DNA from: Pseudomonadota bacterium
GTDB lineage: Bacteria; Pseudomonadota; Gammaproteobacteria; Steroidobacterales; Steroidobacteraceae
NCBI GenBank assembly: GCA_023428645.1
Contig: JAEYXD010000236.1
Coordinates: 1-10,057, forward strand
Reading direction: 5' to 3'
Length of the DNA: 10,057 nucleotides
The notes under the pieces were generated by a model that did not search any database, was not told the DNA's origin, and saw only the letters and a program-made list of their open reading frames with translations. A program made the translations under genes and the position numbers. This document shows positions 6,158 through 10,057 of the stretch, in pieces (position 1 is the stretch's first letter; the number at the start of each line of letters is the position of its first letter).

Positions 6158-7471
6158 ATGAACGACACGGTCGCAGCAAAGACGAGTGTGGCGCCGACTT
6201 TCAACCTGAGCGCCTTCGAGGATCCGCCGACGTCCGTGGACGCAGCCCGCAAGCACGTCGACGCGCTGCCGATCGACGCCGTCGACGTCGCGAATCCCAA
6301 GCTGTTCCACCACGATGTCATCGCACCGTACTTCGAGCGCCTGCGACGCGAAGACCCGGTCCACTACGCGATGAACAAGGTGTACGGCGGCTACTGGTCG
6401 ATCACGAAGTACAACGACATCATGGCGATCGATACGAACCACAAGCAGTTCTCCTCCGATGCGGGGCTCGGCGGCATCACGATCTTCGGTGACGGCAAGG
6501 AGCCGCTGCCGATGTTCATCGCGATGGACCCGCCGAAGCACGACGTGCAGCGCAAAGCCGTGACGCCGGCGGTGTCGCCGACGAATCTGAAGCGCCTGGA
6601 GCCGCTGATCCGCGAGCGCGCCGCGACGATTCTCGATGCGCTACCGATCGGCGTGGAGTTCGATTGGGTCGACAAAGTCTCGATCGAGCTGACGGCAATG
6701 ACGCTCGCGACGTTGTTCGATTTCCCGCAAGAGCAGCGCCGCAAACTGACCCGCTGGTCGGATGTCGTGACGGCGCTTCCGGGCGGCGGCGTCATCGACT
6801 CCCGCGAGCAATGGGTGCAAGAGATGACGGAATGCTTCACGACATTCCAGCAGCTGTGGCACGCGCGCGCGAGCGGCGCGCCCGGCGGGGACTTGATCTC
6901 CATGCTCGCGCACGGCCCCGACACGAAGCAGATGCCGCCGCACGAGTTCCAGGGCAACGTCGTGTTGCTGATCGTCGGCGGCAACGACACGACGCGCAAT
7001 ACGATCACCGGCAGCGTGCTCGCGCTCAATCAGAATCCCGAGCAGTACGACAAGCTGCGCGCGCACCCCGAGTTGATCCCGAGCATGGTGAGCGAGACGA
7101 TTCGCTGGCAGACGCCGCTCGCGCACATGCGACGCACGGCCGTGGAGGACGTCGAGTTTCGCGGCAAGCAGATTCGCAAGGGCGACAAAGTCGTGATGTG
7201 GTACATCTCCGGCAATCGCGACGAGGAAGTGATCGCGCAGCCCGAGCGTTACATCGTCGATCGCGAGCGACCGCGCCAGCACATCTCGTTCGGCTACGGC
7301 ATCCATCGCTGTGTAGGGAATCGTCTTGCGGAGCTGCAGTTGCAGGTCATCTGGGAGGAAATCCTCAAGCGCTTCCCGCGCATCGAGGTCACCGGCGAGC
7401 CCGAGCGGGTGTACTCGACATTCGTGCGCGGGTACCGGCGCCTGCCGGTGCGCATTCCGTTACGACACTGA
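6158..7471 (+). CDS. CYP153A: CYP153-family cytochrome P450 alkane hydroxylase
   Basis: CYP153 enzymes are soluble bacterial P450s that hydroxylate the terminal carbon of medium-chain alkanes and related compounds, giving primary alcohols. The 437-residue product has the oxygen-activation helix GGNDTTRN (274-281), the ExxR motif ETIR (313-316), and the haem loop FGYGIHRCVGNRLAE with C385 as the iron ligand. Segments highly typical of CYP153A are PMFIAMDPPKHDVQRK (118-133), LFDFP (186-190), ALPGGG (206-211) and MRRTA (324-328). The first 40 or so residues are variable and slightly longer than in CYP153A6. GGAG at 6147-6150 precedes the ATG. It is flanked by its own ferredoxin and reductase, a full class I electron chain. 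Substrate chain length cannot be read from the sequence. Confidence 0.95.
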   Translation: MNDTVAAKTSVAPTFNLSAFEDPPTSVDAARKHVDALPIDAVDVANPKLFHHDVIAPYFERLRREDPVHYAMNKVYGGYWSITKYNDIMAIDTNHKQFSSDAGLGGITIFGDGKEPLPMFIAMDPPKHDVQRKAVTPAVSPTNLKRLEPLIRERAATILDALPIGVEFDWVDKVSIELTAMTLATLFDFPQEQRRKLTRWSDVVTALPGGGVIDSREQWVQEMTECFTTFQQLWHARASGAPGGDLISMLAHGPDTKQMPPHEFQGNVVLLIVGGNDTTRNTITGSVLALNQNPEQYDKLRAHPELIPSMVSETIRWQTPLAHMRRTAVEDVEFRGKQIRKGDKVVMWYISGNRDEEVIAQPERYIVDRERPRQHISFGYGIHRCVGNRLAELQLQVIWEEILKRFPRIEVTGEPERVYSTFVRGYRRLPVRIPLRH

Positions 7472-7482
7472 AGGAGAGCCTC

Positions 7483-8724
7483 ATGGCGGTCGACGTGCTG
7501 ATCGTCGGCGGCGGTCACGCCGGCGCCCAAACCGCGACCGCCCTGCGCAATCTCAAGTTTTCCGGGTCGATCACGCTCGTCACGGACGAGGCGGAACTCC
7601 CCTACGAACGGCCGCCGCTCTCCAAGGAGTATCTGGCCGGCGCCAGACCGTTCGAGCGGCTGCTGCTGCGTCCGCCAAGCTTTTGGAGCGAGCGCGGCAT
7701 TCGCATCGAAACCGGACGCCGCATCACGGCCATCGATCCAGCTCGGCGCGAGGCCTTCACGGACGACGGGATCACGATCCAGTACGGCACGCTCGTCTGG
7801 GCCGCGGGCGGCCGGGCGCGCAGGCTCGCGTGCAGCGGCGAGGAGCTGCGCGGCGTGCACACCATCCGCACGCGCGCCGACATCGATGCCATCAAGGCCC
7901 GGCTCGCGGACGTCCGTGACGTCGTCATCGCCGGCGGCGGATACATTGGGCTGGAAGCCGCCGCCGTGCTGCGCAAGCTCGACAAGAACGTCACGCTCGT
8001 CGAAATGCTGCCGCGGATTCTGTCGCGGGTCGCGGGGCCGGAAATCTCCGAATTCCTGGCGAGCGAACACCGCAGGCACGGTGTCGACGTTCGCACGGAG
8101 GTCGCGGTCGAGTGCCTGGAGGGAAGCGAGGACATCGCCGGCGTACGCCTGACGAACGGCGAGCGCTTGCGGGCGGACCTGGCGATCGTCGGGATCGGCA
8201 TCATTCCAAACGTCGAGCCGTTGCTCGCGGCGGGCGCGATCGGCGGCAACGGCGTGCATGTCGACGAGCACTGCCGCACGTCGCTGCCGCACGTGTACGC
8301 GATCGGCGATTGCGCGGCGCATGTGAATGCGTTCGCAGGCGGTGAGCGCATTCGCCTCGAGTCCGTGCAGAACGCCAACGATCAAGGCACGACCGTGGCG
8401 AAGATCCTGGCGGGACAGGACGCGCGCTATCACGCGCTGCCTTGGTTCTGGTCAGATCAGTACGATTTGAAGCTGCAAACCGCGGGCGTGGCGCTCGGAT
8501 ACGACACGACGATCCTGCGCGGCGACACCGCGGCCCGCAGCTTCTCCGTCGCTTATCTCAGGCGCGGGCAGCTCATCGCGGTCGATTGCGTGAACGCCAT
8601 GCGCGAGTACGTACAGGCGCGCAAGATCATCGTCGAAGGCGCGAGGCCGGACGTGCGAGCGCTCGCCGATGCCTCGATCCCCCTGAAGGACGTGCCGATG
8701 CGATGCACCGTGGGCTCGTCCTAG
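7483..8724 (+). CDS. FAD-dependent NAD(P)H ferredoxin reductase
   Basis: The 413-residue flavoprotein passes electrons from NAD(P)H through FAD to the ferredoxin. It belongs to the putidaredoxin reductase/rubredoxin reductase (AlkT-like) group. Visible motifs are the FAD-binding GGGHAG (9-14), PYERPPLSKEYL (40-51), the nucleotide-binding GGGYIGLE (151-158), the second FAD contact YAIGDCA (272-278), and PWFWSDQYD (320-328) in the C-terminal interface domain. An acidic residue, E174, at the end of the strand after the second motif favours NADH, as an inference. AAGGAG at 7471-7476 is an excellent ribosome-binding site, beginning at the last base of the P450 stop. The gene ends three bases before the convergent tetR stop. 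Confidence 0.94.
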   Translation: MAVDVLIVGGGHAGAQTATALRNLKFSGSITLVTDEAELPYERPPLSKEYLAGARPFERLLLRPPSFWSERGIRIETGRRITAIDPARREAFTDDGITIQYGTLVWAAGGRARRLACSGEELRGVHTIRTRADIDAIKARLADVRDVVIAGGGYIGLEAAAVLRKLDKNVTLVEMLPRILSRVAGPEISEFLASEHRRHGVDVRTEVAVECLEGSEDIAGVRLTNGERLRADLAIVGIGIIPNVEPLLAAGAIGGNGVHVDEHCRTSLPHVYAIGDCAAHVNAFAGGERIRLESVQNANDQGTTVAKILAGQDARYHALPWFWSDQYDLKLQTAGVALGYDTTILRGDTAARSFSVAYLRRGQLIAVDCVNAMREYVQARKIIVEGARPDVRALADASIPLKDVPMRCTVGSS

Positions 8725-8727
8725 GAC

Positions 8728-9363
8728 TCACGGGTCGCGCTTCTTGTCCGGATAGGCGCGACGCACGAGATCCTTGGCGCACAGCTCGTTCAGCGTGCCT
8801 TTCGACAAGCCGACAGCGGCGTGCAAGCGATCGCCGATCAGCGCGTTACCGAGCGCGGCGGCCAGCAGCACGAGCGCCGTCTGCCGCGTCGAGGTGTGAC
8901 GCTGCTCACCGGGCTTCGGCACGCCCTTCGACAACTCCTTCACGGCCCGCGACACCGTCGCAAACCATGGCTCGAGCGCGTCCATGTTGTTCGTCGAGGC
9001 AAGCCAGGAAATCAGCCGCCCCGCTCCGGTATCGCTGAAGGCATCGAATACCGCGTCGACGACGTCCACGGGGTCGGCGTTCTCGTCACGCAGCTGCGTC
9101 ACCGCGCCGTGGACCGCCGTGGCGAACTCCTGCCCCATCTGGGCAACGAGTGCCGCATGCACCGCCGCGACGGAGCCGAAGTGATGGGTGATGTTGCCGT
9201 GGGCCATGCCGAGCTCTTTCGCGACCGCGGGCAGCGTAATCGCCTCCGGCCCATGCTTCAGCAGCAAGGCTCGCGCGGCTTGCAAGGCGGCGCTGCGAAC
9301 AGCTTCAGGCGTACGGCGAAGGCGTTTGTGGCGAACGGGGCGAGCAGTTTTTTTTCTTGTCAT
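8728..9363 (-). CDS. TetR-family transcriptional regulator
   Basis: A 211-residue one-component repressor. The N-terminal DNA-binding domain covers about residues 20-66, with the helix-turn-helix TLPAVAKELGMAHGNITHHF at 43-62, where the TxxxVAxxxGxxxxxxxxxF spacing is standard. The rest is a helical ligand and dimer domain with no family I can name. A basic tail (MTRKKTARPVRHKRLRR) precedes the domain. I chose ATG 9363 because a more distant in-frame GTG at 9432 adds 23 residues with no family character; neither start has a clear ribosome-binding site. The gene converges on the P450 operon, three bases apart, and is the likely regulator of the inverted repeat at 5782-5797. Codons 3-6 contain a run of eight A. 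Confidence 0.92.
   Translation of the reverse strand: MTRKKTARPVRHKRLRRTPEAVRSAALQAARALLLKHGPEAITLPAVAKELGMAHGNITHHFGSVAAVHAALVAQMGQEFATAVHGAVTQLRDENADPVDVVDAVFDAFSDTGAGRLISWLASTNNMDALEPWFATVSRAVKELSKGVPKPGEQRHTSTRQTALVLLAAALGNALIGDRLHAAVGLSKGTLNELCAKDLVRRAYPDKKRDP
9348..9355 (-). repeat. A8 homopolymer at the start of tetR
   Basis: Eight T on the plus strand read as eight A within codons 3-6 of the regulator gene, in otherwise GC-rich DNA. The frame is intact as given. A one-base slip here would truncate nearly the whole protein. Confidence 0.9.
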
Positions 9364-9458
9364 GAAGAATGAGCCGAAGTTGAGGCCAGCAGCGAACCGA
9401 CGGCGCCGACCGCGAACGACCGTTGCATGCACAATGGCGCGCGCATCGACTCACCGCG

Positions 9459-9472
9459 GCATCCCCGGATGC
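9459..9472. promoter_or_regulatory. 14-bp inverted repeat upstream of tetR
   Basis: GCATCC-CC-GGATGC has perfect 6-base arms and lies about 96 bases upstream of the tetR start, between tetR and the lipoprotein gene. It differs in sequence from the operator at 5782-5797, so it does not support autoregulation through the same site. It could be a site for another protein or chance. Confidence 0.25.
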
Positions 9473-9480
9473 AGCGCGTT

Positions 9481-9496
9481 CGCACTGCGCCGTGCG
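9481..9496 (-). terminator. Hairpin directly after the lipoprotein stop
   Basis: CGCAC and GTGCG form a 5-bp stem around a 6-base loop, starting at the base after the lipoprotein TAG. There is no T-run, so termination is only possible, not indicated. Confidence 0.2.
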
Positions 9497-9727
9497 CTAA
9501 TCACCCTTGACGGCCTCCTTGAAAGCACGACCGCCTTCCTTCGCGGCTTCCCCCACCGTCTTGCCGACCTTCTTCGCGCCCTGCCCCACTTCGCGCGCCG
9601 CGGTTCCCACCGCATGCCCGACTTCCCGGGCACCCGCCTTGAGCGAAGGGTCTTTACCGTCGTTCGATGAGCAGCCGAGCACCGCCAGCGCGAGCACGCC
9701 CACGAGCACCATTCGGATCGGGTTCAT
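9497..9727 (-). CDS. Small lipoprotein with 11-residue repeats
   Basis: The 76-residue product has a signal peptide (basic MNPIR, hydrophobic core about 6-17) ending in the lipobox AVLGC, with C19 as the lipidated residue. Serine after the cysteine predicts outer-membrane sorting. Residues 33-76 divide into four 11-residue units starting AREVGHAVGTA and AREVGQGAKKV, followed by GKTVGEAAKEG and GRAFKEAVKGD. The pattern is Lys/Glu/Ala/Gly-rich and would form amphipathic helix, resembling LEA-like or apolipoprotein-like 11-mers. I do not recognise a named family; a role at the envelope under stress is a guess. GGAAGG about six to ten bases before the ATG is a good ribosome-binding site. It is transcribed toward tetR, 133 bases away; co-transcription is possible. 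Confidence 0.8.
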   Translation of the reverse strand: MNPIRMVLVGVLALAVLGCSSNDGKDPSLKAGAREVGHAVGTAAREVGQGAKKVGKTVGEAAKEGGRAFKEAVKGD

Positions 9728-10057
9728 GAGGACCTTCCAAATCACCGAGCGGAGCCCAATGTAGCCGGCTCGGCCGCGGACGCCTACCGCGGGCCGCGTC
9801 GCCGCCTCGCGACGATGTGGTGGATTCGAAGTGGTTCGGCGCCTCGAAGCCGGGTTTCGCGGGCTTCGAGCCCGCCAGAGCGCGCTCTTTGTACATATAT
9901 AAGGACCCGCGGAGTCCGCCCGGCCCATCGAACCGGTATTTCGGGGCCCGCCGTAGCCCAAATTCACGAACAAACGGCCGAAAACGTTGGAGTTTCCAGT
10001 AGAATCCGCGCCCACGTTCGCAGGCCGACCTCCCCGAGCCTGGGATCACCCGTTCTA
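9728..10057. other. Intergenic region with inverted repeats; no gene seen
   Basis: No reading frame here is convincing. On the minus strand this is the upstream region of the lipoprotein gene. It holds the overlapping inverted repeats at 9843-9888 and an AT-rich patch, TTGTACATATATAAGG (9889-9904), which stands out in this GC-rich DNA and could hold a -10 element on either strand; no matching -35 was found. Near the right edge, TAGAAT (10000-10005) on the plus strand resembles a -10 element and could belong to a gene beyond the window. Confidence 0.5.
9843..9888. repeat. Cluster of overlapping hairpins and a 12-bp palindrome
   Basis: Arms CTCGAAGCC (9843-9851) and GGCTTCGAG (9862-9870) form a perfect 9-bp stem with a 10-base loop. 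An alternative 6-bp stem, GCGGGC/GCCCGC (9859-9875) around TTCGA, shares bases with it, so the two exclude each other. A perfect 12-bp palindrome, AGAGCGCGCTCT, follows at 9877-9888, next to the AT-rich patch. If transcribed on the minus strand this would lie in the leader of the lipoprotein gene. Confidence 0.6.

Noticed and set aside
6664..8724. A 686-residue frame that would join P450 sequence to the reductase
   Set aside because: Its first part is an out-of-frame reading of the P450; only the part from 7483 is a real protein, with its own ribosome-binding site. It is not a fusion.
9364..9432. Longer tetR from a GTG start at 9432
   Set aside because: It adds 23 residues without family character, and the ATG at 9363 already gives a normal TetR length.
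9859..9876. tRNA T-arm look-alike GCGGGCTTCGAGCCCGCC
   Set aside because: The loop does not begin TTC in register with a 5-bp stem, and no acceptor, D or anticodon arms can be drawn around it.

Overview
The window is high-GC DNA, densely packed with genes. It looks like the chromosome of an aerobic, hydrocarbon-using member of the Pseudomonadota; beta- or gammaproteobacterial affiliation is an inference from the gene types and from the PqqA sequence. No rRNA, tRNA, CRISPR array, insertion sequence or integrase is visible.

Layout. Positions 1-383 hold no gene I can recognise. From 3503 down to 384 on the minus strand lies a complete pqqA-B-C-D-E operon for pyrroloquinoline quinone (PQQ). It includes the 24-residue precursor peptide gene pqqA (3429-3503), which is short enough to be missed. 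B/C, C/D and D/E overlap by four bases each. Divergent from pqqA, across a 202-bp gap, is a two-component system: a membrane histidine kinase with a MoxY/LapD-like sensor region (3706-5052) and a NarL/LuxR-type response regulator (5049-5681). Next, on the plus strand, is a three-gene alkane hydroxylase operon: a [2Fe-2S] ferredoxin (5818-6141), a CYP153-family P450 (6158-7471) and an FAD/NAD ferredoxin reductase (7483-8724). A TetR-family repressor gene (8728-9363) converges on it, and a small lipoprotein gene (9497-9727) lies upstream of tetR on the same strand. Positions 9728-10057 are non-coding as far as I can tell but rich in inverted repeats.

How the parts may work together. CYP153 enzymes, fed electrons by their ferredoxin and reductase, hydroxylate the terminal carbon of alkanes to give primary alcohols. 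PQQ is the cofactor of periplasmic quinoprotein alcohol dehydrogenases, which carry out the next oxidation. MoxXY-type two-component systems are known to control quinoprotein methanol oxidation in Paracoccus. The window therefore reads as an alkane-to-alcohol-to-aldehyde module with its own cofactor supply and two regulators. The dehydrogenase itself is not in the window.

The strongest regulatory signal is a perfect 16-bp inverted repeat, TTGTCAGGACTGACAA (5782-5797), on the promoter of the P450 operon; it is a likely operator for the TetR protein at the far end of the cluster. A second near-palindrome lies between pqqA and the kinase gene. No wholly new system is apparent; the interest is in the gene combination and in these sites.
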